From positions 27,324-91,323 of the forward strand of contig CAJINA010000075.1 in assembly GCA_905176665.1 (NCBI GenBank): DNA of 64,000 nucleotides. The letters run 5' to 3'. The DNA comes from Olavius algarvensis Delta 4 endosymbiont (GTDB lineage Bacteria; Desulfobacterota; Desulfobacteria; Desulfobacterales; CAJINA01). The notes beneath the pieces are model-generated. The model was not told the origin of the DNA. It worked only from the letters and a program-made list of their open reading frames with translations, and made no database searches. Shown piece by piece: positions 1-7,971 of this stretch. How positions within the stretch are numbered: position 1 is the first letter of the stretch; every line of letters starts with the position of its first letter. The position numbers and the translations under genes were made by a program.

Positions 1-77
1 CCCGGCCCTCCGCCTGTTACCACCACTTCCGGATGGATGCCGGCCGGGCCGTGCAAGGCGTGACGGGCACCGGCCGA

Positions 78-263
78 TCAGGCGCCGGCTTCCAGGGTGC
101 ACTCGGCGAAGTCAATCTGGGCGCCGCACTTCGAGCACTTTTTCGGCTTGTCAAATTCGTCCGAGAAGATTTCCATCGACTCGTTACACTCATTACATTT
201 ACAATTAAAGGATTGCAGATTCTTGAAATTTTCAAATCCGGGGCAGTGTTGGGGCGTAGACAT
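78..263 (-). CDS. Small zinc-ribbon protein
   Basis: Protein of 61 residues starting MSTPQHCPGF, with CKCNEC near the middle and CSKC near the end. Paired cysteine knuckles of this kind bind zinc or iron; no enzymatic motif is visible. An upstream in-frame ATG would add 13 residues, but the inner ATG at 263 follows a purine-rich AGGAGA-type ribosome site and better fits the small size. It is the last gene of a minus-strand run behind flavodoxin, rubredoxin-like, desulfoferrodoxin and rubrerythrin genes, so an accessory role in oxygen or metal stress is inferred only from context. No specific family was recognised. Confidence 0.6.
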   Translation of the reverse strand: MSTPQHCPGFENFKNLQSFNCKCNECNESMEIFSDEFDKPKKCSKCGAQIDFAECTLEAGA

Positions 264-398
264 GGTTTTCTCCTTATGGCTGCTGGTAAGTTCTTTTTTC
301 AATCTCCCTTTTTCCAGGGGCAGGGCTGCGCTTTAAATCGAGCACTGCCAAAGGGCTAAGCGCTGTCACCGGACCAATGGGCGTCGGCCCGGCGTCGT

Positions 399-833
399 TT
401 ACGCCAGCTTTTTCGCAATTTCCTTACCGTAATCTTGGGCCATCGTAATGCCGCCGCCGATATAGGTAGACTTGAGCCGCAGCGGGCCGCTGACCATATC
501 CATTTTATAGATGTGTTTCATGGTGTCGAAAATACGATCCGGGGCCTCACCGCTCCAACCGAACGATCCGAAAGCACCGCCCGGCTTGCCTTCCAACTCC
601 GCCTTTTCCGCCAGGAAAAGAAGGGTCTTCATCGGCTGAATCATATCACCATGATAGGTGGGCGAACCCAGCACCAGGGCGTCGTATCCGGCAAAATCAT
701 TTTCCGAGCTGATATCCTTGACACTTTTGACCACGGCCTCGTTACCGGAAAAGCGGATGCCTTCGGCAATAATGTTGGCCATTTTTTCGGTTTCACCGGA
801 ACGGGTTGTAAAGATAATCAGTACTTTTGCCAT
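399..833 (-). CDS. Flavodoxin family protein
   Basis: Protein of 144 residues. It opens MAKVLIIFTTRSGETEKMA, the FMN phosphate-binding loop (T-R-S-G-E-T) after the first beta strand, and has the LGSPTYHGDM and FGSFGWSGEA segments that contact the isoalloxazine ring. It matches the flavodoxin-like C-terminal domain of FprA-type flavoproteins in length and motifs, but without the metallo-beta-lactamase domain. It probably carries electrons in the cytoplasm, perhaps to the rubrerythrin and superoxide reductase encoded upstream in the same operon. The start at 833 drops four residues (MENT) from the longest frame and follows a good ribosome site (GGAGAATACC) placed just after the upstream gene's stop. 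Confidence 0.85.
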   Translation of the reverse strand: MAKVLIIFTTRSGETEKMANIIAEGIRFSGNEAVVKSVKDISSENDFAGYDALVLGSPTYHGDMIQPMKTLLFLAEKAELEGKPGGAFGSFGWSGEAPDRIFDTMKHIYKMDMVSGPLRLKSTYIGGGITMAQDYGKEIAKKLA

Positions 834-844
834 GGTATTCTCCA

Positions 845-1000
845 CTATTTAATTCTGGGGTCAGACCCACCGGGGACACAATCGGGGGTGTAGCACGAGT
901 TGTCCACGAATTCACACTTTTCCTTACAAGATGGGCAAGTATCCGGGGGCGTGTCTTTATCAAAGGTATAACCGCAATTCTGACATTTCCAACTGGACAT
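845..1000 (-). CDS. Rubredoxin-like protein
   Basis: Protein of 51 residues. CQNCGY (C6, C9) and CPSC (C22, C25) form a rubredoxin-type knuckle pair; three further cysteines (C29, C36, C41) follow. Real rubredoxins have a conserved core around the second knuckle (CPxCGA) that is not intact here, so this is a rubredoxin-like or zinc-ribbon relative rather than a canonical rubredoxin. The start at 1000 is preceded by AAGGAGAATATT. It lies between superoxide reductase and flavodoxin genes in the same direction, where an electron carrier would be expected. Its TAG stop is 12 bases before the flavodoxin start. Confidence 0.7.
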   Translation of the reverse strand: MSSWKCQNCGYTFDKDTPPDTCPSCKEKCEFVDNSCYTPDCVPGGSDPRIK

Positions 1001-1101
1001 AATATTCTCCTTTTCATCACGGGATCCAGTGCCGCGCGCAATCAAGTTCCCTTGTCAGGCGACACCGAATCCCCTGGATAGGTATGCTTACAATCCCGTT
1101 A

Positions 1102-1476
1102 TCAAGCCTTCCATAAGCCGTGCAGGTTGCAGAACTCACGGGCGGTTACCGATGACGCGGTGACCGTAAATACCGCTTCCGGAACCGCACCGGGCTCCAG
1201 GTATTTACGGTAGGTAGCGCCGTCGGCAATGAGCTCGATCCATTCGATGTAGTGCTTTTCCTCCATGGGATGCGGGACTTCGCCGACACTGACTTTGTAG
1301 CCGCCATCTACGGCCGCGATCACCGGCACATGCTTCTCTTTGGCTGCGTCTACCGTATTCTCGGTGAGCAGATTCATTGCTTCTCCGCAACAGACCAATT
1401 CACCACCGCCGCCGTGCAGGACTTCCACGATATTGCCGCATGCTTCACATTTGTAAACCTGATATCTTTCAGCCAT
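1102..1476 (-). CDS. dfx: Desulfoferrodoxin (superoxide reductase, class I)
   Basis: Protein of 124 residues with both centres of the two-iron class. The N-terminal desulforedoxin domain has C10, C13, C29 and C30 (CEAC and CC). The C-terminal SOR domain shows [14 protein letters not shown] and ends in [10 protein letters not shown], supplying the histidine and cysteine ligands of the reactive Fe(His)4Cys centre. It reduces superoxide to hydrogen peroxide in the cytoplasm without releasing oxygen. Rubrerythrin, which removes the peroxide, is encoded just upstream, with the rubredoxin-like and flavodoxin genes downstream as likely electron carriers. The ribosome site is AGGAGGTAGTT before the ATG at 1476. 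Confidence 0.96.
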   Translation of the reverse strand: MAERYQVYKCEACGNIVEVLHGGGGELVCCGEAMNLLTENTVDAAKEKHVPVIAAVDGGYKVSVGEVPHPMEEKHYIEWIELIADGATYRKYLEPGAVPEAVFTVTASSVTAREFCNLHGLWKA

Positions 1477-1521
1477 AACTACCTCCTGATGAAGTGGGGT
1501 AAGAAACTTCTATGTTGACGG

Positions 1522-2097
1522 TTACCAGTTTTCGCCCAGCAGTTCAAAATGGGCCTGGGGATGGGCGCAGGCCGGGCACATTTCCGGGGCGGCCATGCCT
1601 TCATGCAGGTAGCCGCAGTTGCGGCAGCGCCAGACAACGCTCTGCTCTCTTTTGAAAACCCGATCGGCCTCGATATTGCCGGCCAGTTCCACGTACCGTT
1701 TTTCATGCTGTTTCTCGGCGACGGATACCATCTCCCAGACGATCGCCGCGGCCTCAAAGCCCTCTTCCCGGGCCACGTTGGCAAAGCTGGGATATAACTC
1801 CGTCCACTCAAAGCGTTCACCGGCTGCGGCGGCATTCAGGTTTTCGAAAGTTGAGCCAACCACGCCGGCGGGAAAAGCGGCCGTAATCTCCACTTCGCCG
1901 CCCTCCAGCAATTTAAAAAAGCGTTTGGCGTGCTCCTTCTCCTGGTCGGCTGTTTCGGCAAAGATGTCGGCAATCTGGACATAACCGTCCTTCTTGGCCT
2001 GGCTGGCAAAATAGGTGTAGCGGTTGCGGGCCTGCGATTCTCCGGCAAAAGATCCCAATAAATTCTTCTCGGTTTGACTTCCCCTTAGACTTGGCAT
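1522..2097 (-). CDS. rbr: Rubrerythrin
   Basis: Protein of 191 residues, standard rubrerythrin length. Residues 1-145 form the ferritin-like di-iron domain, with E-x-x-x-R-N and E-x-x-H ligand motifs (GESQARNRY, DQEKEHAKRF, EKQHEKRY). The C-terminal rubredoxin domain has CRNCGY and CPACAHPQAHFE. It reduces hydrogen peroxide to water with electrons from NADH via rubredoxin-type carriers. It sits 45 bases upstream of desulfoferrodoxin on the same strand and completes the superoxide-to-water route. One of five ferritin-like proteins in this window. Confidence 0.95.
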   Translation of the reverse strand: MPSLRGSQTEKNLLGSFAGESQARNRYTYFASQAKKDGYVQIADIFAETADQEKEHAKRFFKLLEGGEVEITAAFPAGVVGSTFENLNAAAAGERFEWTELYPSFANVAREEGFEAAAIVWEMVSVAEKQHEKRYVELAGNIEADRVFKREQSVVWRCRNCGYLHEGMAAPEMCPACAHPQAHFELLGENW

Positions 2098-2154
2098 TCA
2101 ATTCTCTCCTTATGTTTAAATAATGGTTTATGAAATAGGGAGGCGCGGCGTCCT

Positions 2155-2364
2155 TCAACAACGGTCCCGCCACCATCCTTTGTTGATATGTTTGTGCTTT
2201 TCCTCTTCGGCCAACTGCAGGATCTTATACGCGGAGTCGCGCATAATGCCGTATAGAATTCCACAACCGGCATCCTCGCTCTGGGCGTCACCCTGATCTG
2301 CCAGTACCAGCATTTGATCTGCCAGCATTATCGTCTTCATGATGTTTTCGTCGCAGGGCTTCAA
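2155..2364 (-). CDS. Conserved small protein of anaerobes, function unknown
   Basis: Protein of 69 residues, mostly helical, with NIMKTIMLADQMLVLADQGD near the start, the motif CGILYGIMRDSAYKI and the ending HINKGWW. Similar short proteins are known to me from sulfate reducers, but without an assigned function. The best start is a TTG at 2364, because GGAAGGAG lies about eight bases before it; the ATG at residue 9 has no such site. It heads the rubrerythrin-desulfoferrodoxin run. The frame ends CRDRC-type residues before a TGA; no SECIS-like hairpin was obvious after that TGA, so it was taken as a stop. Confidence 0.6.
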   Translation of the reverse strand: MKPCDENIMKTIMLADQMLVLADQGDAQSEDAGCGILYGIMRDSAYKILQLAEEEKHKHINKGWWRDRC

Positions 2365-2885
2365 GAGATGTTCTCCTTCCGGTCCGATATGTCGCAGGGC
2401 ATGTCGACCGTTTAGAAAATATCGTTAGAGGTTTGAACTTCCCGCATCGCCCGGCGGGTTCGGGTGCCGGTTGTTTTTCAAACGCTTAACCCGGGGCTGG
2501 CAACCACGATCAAACAGTTCCCAGAGGTCGCATGCGGCGCGGTTTTCCGGGTCCCAGGTGCGGCGGATACACAATTACAATTTTCGGGCAGATGTATTTC
2601 AATATGTGTGCCAACAATATTGGAAGGAATAAAACTTCATAATTACAATTGGTTAGGATTTTGCCCGCCGGGATGGAAATCGAGCGGCGGCGGACAGGTT
2701 TGAAAAGCGGGGAACAGCGATACAAATAGGGTGGCCCGGGGCGTGGGCTTGTTCGGCGGAAAAATTACAACCACCTGAAATTTTTAAAAAAAGAAGTGGT
2801 AGCCCGTCTGTCGGGATGTCATGGTACACAATCGTATCATGAGACACATCTATGTTCGGCAGCCACCTTGCCGTCGCAATTGCAC
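2365..2885. other. Noncoding spacer with two AATTACAATT motifs
   Basis: No credible gene was found. The segment is mixed in composition and holds two exact AATTACAATT copies at 2573-2582 and 2641-2650, 68 bases apart, plus a weaker version at 2764-2771. It lies upstream of the oxidative-stress operon (transcribed leftward from 2364), so the motifs could be regulator sites. A third exact copy lies at 6134-6143, upstream of the GrdB-like gene. Confidence 0.35.
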
Positions 2886-2888
2886 TAA

Positions 2889-2921
2889 AAAGCCCGGTTC
2901 CTTTTATGGAAACCGGGCCTT
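2889..2921. terminator. Intrinsic terminator downstream of nifS
   Basis: GCCCGGTT and AACCGGGC form a stem around a short AT-rich loop, flanked by AAAAA and TT runs. It lies 53 bases beyond the nifS stop and reads in the nifS direction as a GC-rich hairpin followed by T residues. Confidence 0.75.
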
Positions 2922-2973
2922 GGGGAGCGATCGAGGTGGCCCGACCTGCTAAGTTGGTTCAGGCGGGATTGAA

Positions 2974-4143
2974 TTATACGGCCTCCTTTTCCCAGAAAGG
3001 GGACATTTCCCGCAGACGCGCAATGACCGGAGGCATGTTTTCAATGATATAGTCGATTTCCTCCTGGGTATTATAGGTGCTCAGGCTGAACCGTATGGAG
3101 CCGTGCGCTGCGGTAAAGGGCACGCCCATGGCCCGCAGCACATGGGATGGTTCCAGCGAGCCGGAGGTGCAGGCGCTGCCTGAGGAGGCACAGATGCCCA
3201 ACTGGTCCATCATCAGCAAGATGGCCTCGCCTTCTATATATTCGAAACTGATACTGGTGGTATTGGGCAGACGGCTTCCGACCGTTCCATTCACCATGGA
3301 GCGGGGCACGCTTTCCAATAGTCCCTTTTCCAGGCGATCGCGCAAGGCGGCCATCTTGGCTATGCTGCCATCCGCGAGATGTTCCCCGGCCAGTTCGGCG
3401 GCCGCACCCAGCCCGACGATGGAAGCCACATTCTCGGTGCCGCCCCGGCGGCCGCCTTCCTGGTGGCCGCCGACCATGAAAGGCGAAAAGCGGGTGCCTT
3501 TGCGGATGTAAAGGACGCCCACGCCTTTGGACGCATGCAGTTTGTGCCCGGACAGGGAGAGCATATCAAACGGATTGGCCTGCACATCAATGGTTAACTT
3601 CCCGGGGACCTGCACACTGTCCGAATGAAAGACGATGCCCCGCTTGCGCACCTCGGCGGCAATTTCTTCGACCGGGAAGATGACGCCCGTTTCATTGTTG
3701 GCCCACATGATGCTGACGACGGCCGTGCCATCCGTCAGGTTGTCGTATAAATAGTCCAGATCCAGCTCCCCAGCCGAATTTACCGGAACGTAGGTTGTCC
3801 GGTACCCCTGGGTGGACAATTGTTCATACAGGTTCTTGATGGCCGGGTGTTCCACCCGGGAGGTGACGATATGGCGTTTATCCGGATTGGCTGCCAGGGC
3901 GGCCCTTATGGCGGTACTGTCACTTTCCGTACCACAGCTGGTAAAAACGATTTCACCGGCCGAGGCATTGATCAGGCGGGCAACCTTCGCCCGGGCCTCC
4001 TCGATGGCGCCCCCGACCTGGCCCCCAAACGAGTGCATACTGGAAGGGTTGCCGTACAATTCTGTGAAATAGGGCGTCATGGCTTCTACAACCTGCGGCG
4101 CAACCATGGTAGTGGCATTGTTATCGACATAGATTGGTTCCAT
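2974..4143 (-). CDS. nifS: Cysteine desulfurase NifS
   Basis: Protein of 389 residues, a class V aminotransferase fold. The PLP lysine is K201 in SGHKLHASKG, and the catalytic persulfide cysteine is C325 in SSGSACTSGS, the short-loop group I form (NifS/IscS). It removes sulfur from L-cysteine for iron-sulfur cluster assembly. It overlaps nifU by one base (TAATG), so the pair is translationally coupled. The NifS name rather than IscS rests on the fused three-domain NifU partner; no nif structural genes are present, so the pair probably serves general cluster assembly, as is usual in epsilon- and deltaproteobacteria. Confidence 0.95.
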   Translation of the reverse strand: MEPIYVDNNATTMVAPQVVEAMTPYFTELYGNPSSMHSFGGQVGGAIEEARAKVARLINASAGEIVFTSCGTESDSTAIRAALAANPDKRHIVTSRVEHPAIKNLYEQLSTQGYRTTYVPVNSAGELDLDYLYDNLTDGTAVVSIMWANNETGVIFPVEEIAAEVRKRGIVFHSDSVQVPGKLTIDVQANPFDMLSLSGHKLHASKGVGVLYIRKGTRFSPFMVGGHQEGGRRGGTENVASIVGLGAAAELAGEHLADGSIAKMAALRDRLEKGLLESVPRSMVNGTVGSRLPNTTSISFEYIEGEAILLMMDQLGICASSGSACTSGSLEPSHVLRAMGVPFTAAHGSIRFSLSTYNTQEEIDYIIENMPPVIARLREMSPFWEKEAV

Positions 4144-4970
4144 TATTGCACCTCTTCCACTTCAAGTTCGGGGGCCACCAGTTCCTGAATTTTGGCCTGG
4201 ACGTAATCTTTGAGCGTTACCTGGGAAGCGGCACAAGTGGAACAGCGTCCGTGAAGCCTAACGAAGATGCGATTGCCGTCCAGGTCGACCAGCTCGATGT
4301 CGCCACCGTCTTTTTTCAATACCGGCTTGATTTCGCGTTCAAGCGTTTCTTCTACCAGACGGATTTTCTGGATATTGGTCAGGACGCGCGGTTTGGATTC
4401 TTCCGGGACGGCGGTGCCGTGCACTGCGGCGATAATGGCTTCGATCTTGTCGTGGCAGTTGCCGCAGCCGCCGCCGGCTTTTACATAGTCGGTGACGTCT
4501 TCTACGCTGTGCAGCCCGTTTTCGGTGACCGCGCGCTTGATATCCAGGTTGGTGATGCCGAAACATTCACAGACGATTTCACCCTCGATTTTTTTGTCCG
4601 GTTCACCGCGGTAATAGGAGATGGCTTTTTCAAGGGCATCGCGGCCCAGCACCGAGCAATGCATTTTCTGCTTGGGCAGGCCGCCCAAATACTGCGCGAT
4701 ATCATCGTTGGTCACCTGCATTGCTTCGTCCAGTGAGAGGCCCTTGATGATTTCAGTCAGCGCCGAAGAAGAAGCAATGGCACTGGCACAGCCGAATGTC
4801 TGAAATCTGGCATCGCTGATTTTCTCGTTGTTATCCAGTTTGAAAGTCAGCTTGAGTGCATCGCCGCACGCCATGGAACCGACTTCACCAATACCGTCGG
4901 GATCCTCAACCACGCCTACGTTGCGAGGGTTCAGGAAATGTTCTTTAACCTTGTCCGTATAATCCCACAT
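4143..4970 (-). CDS. nifU: Iron-sulfur cluster scaffold NifU (three-domain)
   Basis: Protein of 275 residues with the full NifU architecture. The N-terminal IscU-like scaffold (about 1-125) begins MWDYTDKVKEHFLNPRNVG, and its cysteines include MACGDALK and QTFGCASA. A central BFD-like [2Fe-2S] domain (about 130-185) has CECFG and CGNCHDKI. The C-terminal Nfu domain (about 200-275) has CSTCAAS. It receives sulfur from NifS and builds clusters. The ribosome site AGGAGG lies five bases before the ATG. A good sigma-70 promoter is immediately upstream. Confidence 0.96.
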   Translation of the reverse strand: MWDYTDKVKEHFLNPRNVGVVEDPDGIGEVGSMACGDALKLTFKLDNNEKISDARFQTFGCASAIASSSALTEIIKGLSLDEAMQVTNDDIAQYLGGLPKQKMHCSVLGRDALEKAISYYRGEPDKKIEGEIVCECFGITNLDIKRAVTENGLHSVEDVTDYVKAGGGCGNCHDKIEAIIAAVHGTAVPEESKPRVLTNIQKIRLVEETLEREIKPVLKKDGGDIELVDLDGNRIFVRLHGRCSTCAASQVTLKDYVQAKIQELVAPELEVEEVQ

Positions 4971-5027
4971 GGTTCCTCCTAAAGTCTACATTTGACCGGG
5001 AAAATGGATGTCGTTTTTGGCCAACTG

Positions 5028-5055
5028 AATATATACCACAACGTAGTAATGTCAA
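5028..5055 (-). promoter_or_regulatory. Sigma-70 promoter of nifUS
   Basis: On the minus strand a perfect TTGACA (5050-5055) and TATATT (5028-5033) are separated by 16 bases, about 60 bases before the nifU start. The -35 box overlaps the final codons of the GrdB-like gene. Confidence 0.65.
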
Positions 5056-6004
5056 GGCAGACGCGCAACAGTTCCAGCGGTTTGCGCACTGTCCAGCAGG
5101 TCCAGCGCAGCCAGCACACATGCTCGCTGACGAGCGCGGTCATTCGGGGGCCCGACCGGGCGTCCCATGAGGTGGGGGGTAAGCAGCACCCGGGGCAGCG
5201 TCATCATCCGCATACGGACTTCAAACGCCTCACTTGCGATGATGACGGTGGCGATACCGGCGTCTTCCAGTAACCGGGCAACGTGTCCCACGGACACGTG
5301 GCAAACCGGTCAGACTGGCACCAAAACAACAGCTTCCACGCCGGCGGATGCGAGTTTGGCCGTCCAGGCCGGGCCGGCCTTTTTGAGCAGGCGCATCTGG
5401 GAGCATGCCCCGACAAAGGAGTAGGCCTGCTCGGCCAGGCGGCCGATTCGGCCTTCACTTGCCAGGGTCGCCAGGATTTCCAGAGGAAACGTTGTATTGG
5501 CATCTACCAGCGAACTGCAGATGTCGTACCCCCATGCCGGACTTCCAGGTCTTCAGGGCGGGCCTCGCGGGGGATTTCACAAAGCACTGGTTCCTCCTTG
5601 AGAAAATCGAAGATGCGAGCCTCGGCTTCAGCCTGGGTCATCTTTTTCAGACCGAAAGGTTGCGGATCATCACCGGCCAAGAAATGGCCGCTGGAAGTGA
5701 GCAGGGCGACCGAGCGCTACTTGACCGGCCTGGTTGGAACAGCAAAGGGGCCGTCACTGTAGTCGAAGTTTTTCTGGTGCTGGTAACCGGCGGTCTGCCA
5801 TTTTAGGACATGTTCGTAAATCCGCTCGGGTTTTCCCTCGTCGTACGCACCTGCGATTTCCCGAAATAGGGCCTGCAGAAATTCGTCGGCCTGCTCGTCG
5901 GACAGGTGTTCGATAAATTTGAAATTCAGATTGGAACGGGAGCCGTAGAAAAAGGATTTCCGGAACTGGGCGAAGGTTTCGTTGGCGATCGGGTTGTCTG
6001 TCAT
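5052..6004 (-). pseudogene. GrdB-like selenoprotein B family gene with TGA(Sec), TAG and a frameshift
   Basis: Reading across interruptions gives a continuous homologue of the glycine/sarcosine/betaine reductase selenoprotein B family. It begins MTDNPIANETFAQFRKSFF at 6004 after AAGGAAGG. Codon 96 is TAG (5717-5719). A one-base loss in a run of five G (5529-5533) then shifts the frame at RHGG/YDI. The last part runs to 5052 with an in-frame TGA at 5310-5312. The TGA falls in VPV-U-PVCHVSVGHVARLLEDAG, a UxxC redox motif where this family has Sec or Cys, and an SECIS-like hairpin follows. TGA alone would make this a selenoprotein; TAG plus the frameshift suggest decay or sequence error. The reductase role is inferred from family only. 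Confidence 0.75.
5279..5301 (-). promoter_or_regulatory. SECIS-like stem-loop of the GrdB-like gene
   Basis: Counting the U of UGA as 1, bases 13-33 of the message form an eight-pair stem (ACGUGUCC with its complement GGACACGU minus its closing mismatch) and a GUG loop at 22-24. The loop is 18-20 bases after the UGA, the distance seen in E. coli fdhF. Confidence 0.5.
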
Positions 6005-6133
6005 ACCGTGGTCCTTCCTTTCACAAGTGTTTGTCACTGGATGCGTGGGTGACAGCGGGAACGATGCATGCGATGTTCTCTGCTGGGGGTTGAGAGGAAC
6101 CGACCGCCGGGCCAGATCTGGATTGGTCGCGCT

Positions 6134-6159
6134 AATTACAATTTGAGACAGTTGTGTCT
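6134..6159. promoter_or_regulatory. AATTACAATT motif followed by GAGACA-N4-TGTCTC inverted repeat
   Basis: The decamer AATTACAATT (6134-6143) is directly followed by GAGACA and TGTCTC arms. The same decamer occurs twice at 2.6 kb, and a related TGTCTC/GAGACA palindrome occurs at 31774. The site lies about 130 bases upstream of the GrdB-like start. The regulator is unknown. Confidence 0.3.
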
Positions 6160-6254
6160 CACCGATTGAGGCAGATCTAAATGTGAGGCAATTTGGGTTT
6201 CCCCGCCGGTAACGGGGAAACCGCTGGAAATCTGTTTTGCGAGAGCTGTCGGCC

Positions 6255-6425
6255 TGGAACCTACCTCAAAAACGGATGTTGGTTCAAAATCAAGGCGGCT
6301 ACGAATATCAATCCGGAGGTGCCGGCGAAGCCAATGCCCATCGTGGTAAATACATCAGTAATTCGAGGACTTGATATGAGCACCCAACACCGAGTTTGGC
6401 CCAAAAGACTTTTTGAGGCGGGTTC
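6255..6425. repeat. Dispersed hairpin element, copy a
   Basis: Core text GGTTCAAAATCAAGGCGG ... CCGGAGG ... ATTCGAGGA ... GTTTGGCCCAAAAG matches the other copies. Its outer arms (GGAACCTACCTCAAAAA and TTTTTGAGGCGGGTTC) pair with each other. The right arm ends at the stop codon of the ferritin-like gene. The core is longer and more diverged than in copies d and e. Confidence 0.6.
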
Positions 6426-6901
6426 TATTTTTTCAATGTGGCGAGCTTCTGGCTCAGGATTTTAATGTGTCCCATTTCCTCTTTGATAATGGCATCCATT
6501 CTGCCTTTACCAAAAGACTCCGGGACGAGGTCTTTCATGCCCAGGTAGAAGATAATGGAGTCTTTTTCAGCCGTGACGGCACTTTTGAAAATACCTTCCA
6601 CGGTTGAAGTATCAATCTCCTTTTTAAAGAACACCCGGGTATCGGCCAGGGCTTTAAGATAAAGGGCCGCCTCGTTGTTGGGATCAAATACGGTGGCCGC
6701 CTTTTCTGCCGCCGTCAGTTCCTTACGAAGATCGACGAAGGTTTTTTCGTGCTCGTCCTCCATGGCGGCGAATTCGAGGAGAAATACCTTGATGTCCGGA
6801 TCTGCGACCGAATCGGCGGCACTCCGGTAAAAGGCGGCGCCATTGCGTTCAAGTTGTACGGCGATTTCAAAAATGTCGTCCGCGTTAAAGTCGTAACTCA
6901 T
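6425..6901 (-). CDS. Ferritin-like (rubrerythrin-family) protein
   Basis: Protein of 158 residues with two glutamate/histidine iron-ligand helices: EIAVQLERNGAAFY with AMEDEHEKTF in the first half, and AVTAEKDSIIFY with EEMGHIKIL in the second. It lacks a rubredoxin domain, so it is an erythrin-type di-iron protein. Such proteins reduce peroxide or store iron; which applies here cannot be read from sequence. Start at 6901 follows AAGGAAAGGAAT. Its TAG stop coincides with the end of dispersed element copy a. Confidence 0.88.
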   Translation of the reverse strand: MSYDFNADDIFEIAVQLERNGAAFYRSAADSVADPDIKVFLLEFAAMEDEHEKTFVDLRKELTAAEKAATVFDPNNEAALYLKALADTRVFFKKEIDTSTVEGIFKSAVTAEKDSIIFYLGMKDLVPESFGKGRMDAIIKEEMGHIKILSQKLATLKK

Positions 6902-7053
6902 TGATCGGATTCCTTTCCTTGAGACATTTTATGTTGGTTTGCGGGCACACCGCGACTACGAATACGCATATTATGGCACAAGTTGCCCGGCGCTTACAAG
7001 TCCAATTATGGGGGACTTAAACACCTGAAACCAGTAGTCTTATTAAGATATAA

Positions 7054-7260
7054 TTACTCTTTCAGTTTGCATTCATCATCCCACTCGGGACAGGCATCGG
7101 CCATTTTGGTCTCATACTGCAGCATGCATTCTCCGCATTCGAGATCGACATTGTCCACATCCGGATATTTGGCTGCGATCTCCTCGGCTGACAGGTGTGT
7201 GAAGTAGCTGCATCCGCACTGAGGACAGGCTGATTTAATCTGGTAGCGTTTATTTCCCAT
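7054..7260 (-). CDS. Small zinc-ribbon protein
   Basis: Protein of 68 residues from the ATG at 7260, chosen because AGGAGG lies eight bases before it; the seven extra residues of the longer frame are rejected. CPQCGC and CGEC give a four-cysteine knuckle pair, and the C-terminus is acidic (CPEWDDECKLKE) with two more cysteines. No enzyme family recognised. It is monocistronic as far as can be seen, between a ferritin-like gene and thioredoxin-2 on the opposite strand. Confidence 0.65.
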   Translation of the reverse strand: MGNKRYQIKSACPQCGCSYFTHLSAEEIAAKYPDVDNVDLECGECMLQYETKMADACPEWDDECKLKE

Positions 7261-7512
7261 GGTATTGCGCCTCCTGTTCATGATGATGGTTTTGCAGGGT
7301 CACTTCGGTACCGCGGAAAAGAGCTGCGGCAGCCTTTCAACAGATTCGACTTCTACCTACAGCAAGGCTTGTGCCAAAAAGTCAAAGGGCATGGCATGTA
7401 ATTTGAAAAGAGGTGGCAAGTGATACAGGCAACCGCGTCGGTGTACGCAAGGTTGCCAAACACAGGTTCCTGCCTACTATTAGAAGAAAGAAAAGCAAAT
7501 TCGAGGGGAGAA

Positions 7513-7971
7513 ATGAACAACGACAGTCGGATATTGAGATGTAACCATTGTGGAACGCGCAACCGGGTGCCCCGCGCCAGGCTGGCCGACGGGCCCATTT
7601 GTGCCAAGTGCCGGACGCCTTTACCGTCAAAGGCCACCTTGCCGGCAATGGTGACCGATGCCAATTTCGAGCAGGAGATCACGTCGTTTCCCGGGCCGGT
7701 CATGCTGGACTGCTGGGCACCGTGGTGCAATCCCTGCAAGGTGACGGCGCCGATCTTCAATCAATTGGCCGGACAATATGCCGGCGTGGTCAAGATCGCG
7801 AAGTTGAATGTGGACCAGAATCCGATGGTTGCGGCCCGCTTCAATGTCCTGAGCGTGCCGACCCTGCTGCTGTTTAACGGCGGCCGCCTGGTCAACACCC
7901 TGCCGGGAACGCTGACCAAGCCCGATATTGAAAGACATCTGAATTATCTGGCGGGAGGGACGTCGACATGA
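7513..7971 (+). CDS. trxC: Thioredoxin 2 (TrxC type)
   Basis: Protein of 152 residues. The N-terminal zinc ribbon uses C10, C13, C30 and C33 (CNHC, CAKC). The thioredoxin fold follows, with the active site WCNPCK (C72, C75) in place of the usual WCGPCK. The cis-proline segment SVPTLLLF is present. It reduces protein disulfides in the cytoplasm; zinc-ribbon thioredoxins are linked to oxidative stress. The start at 7513 follows GAGGGGAG; the longer frame adds no conserved residues. It overlaps the next gene by four bases (ATGA). Confidence 0.93.
   Translation: MNNDSRILRCNHCGTRNRVPRARLADGPICAKCRTPLPSKATLPAMVTDANFEQEITSFPGPVMLDCWAPWCNPCKVTAPIFNQLAGQYAGVVKIAKLNVDQNPMVAARFNVLSVPTLLLFNGGRLVNTLPGTLTKPDIERHLNYLAGGTST

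Noticed and set aside
2155..2157. TGA at the end of the 69-residue protein as possible Sec
   Set aside because: No downstream homology and no hairpin at SECIS distance; taken as stop.
2864..2879. Sigma-54-like GGCA...TTGC spacing
   Set aside because: It points to no plus-strand gene; only a terminator follows.
6425..6427. TAG stop of the ferritin-like protein as readthrough
   Set aside because: The product is full length for its family and the sequence after it is a hairpin element.
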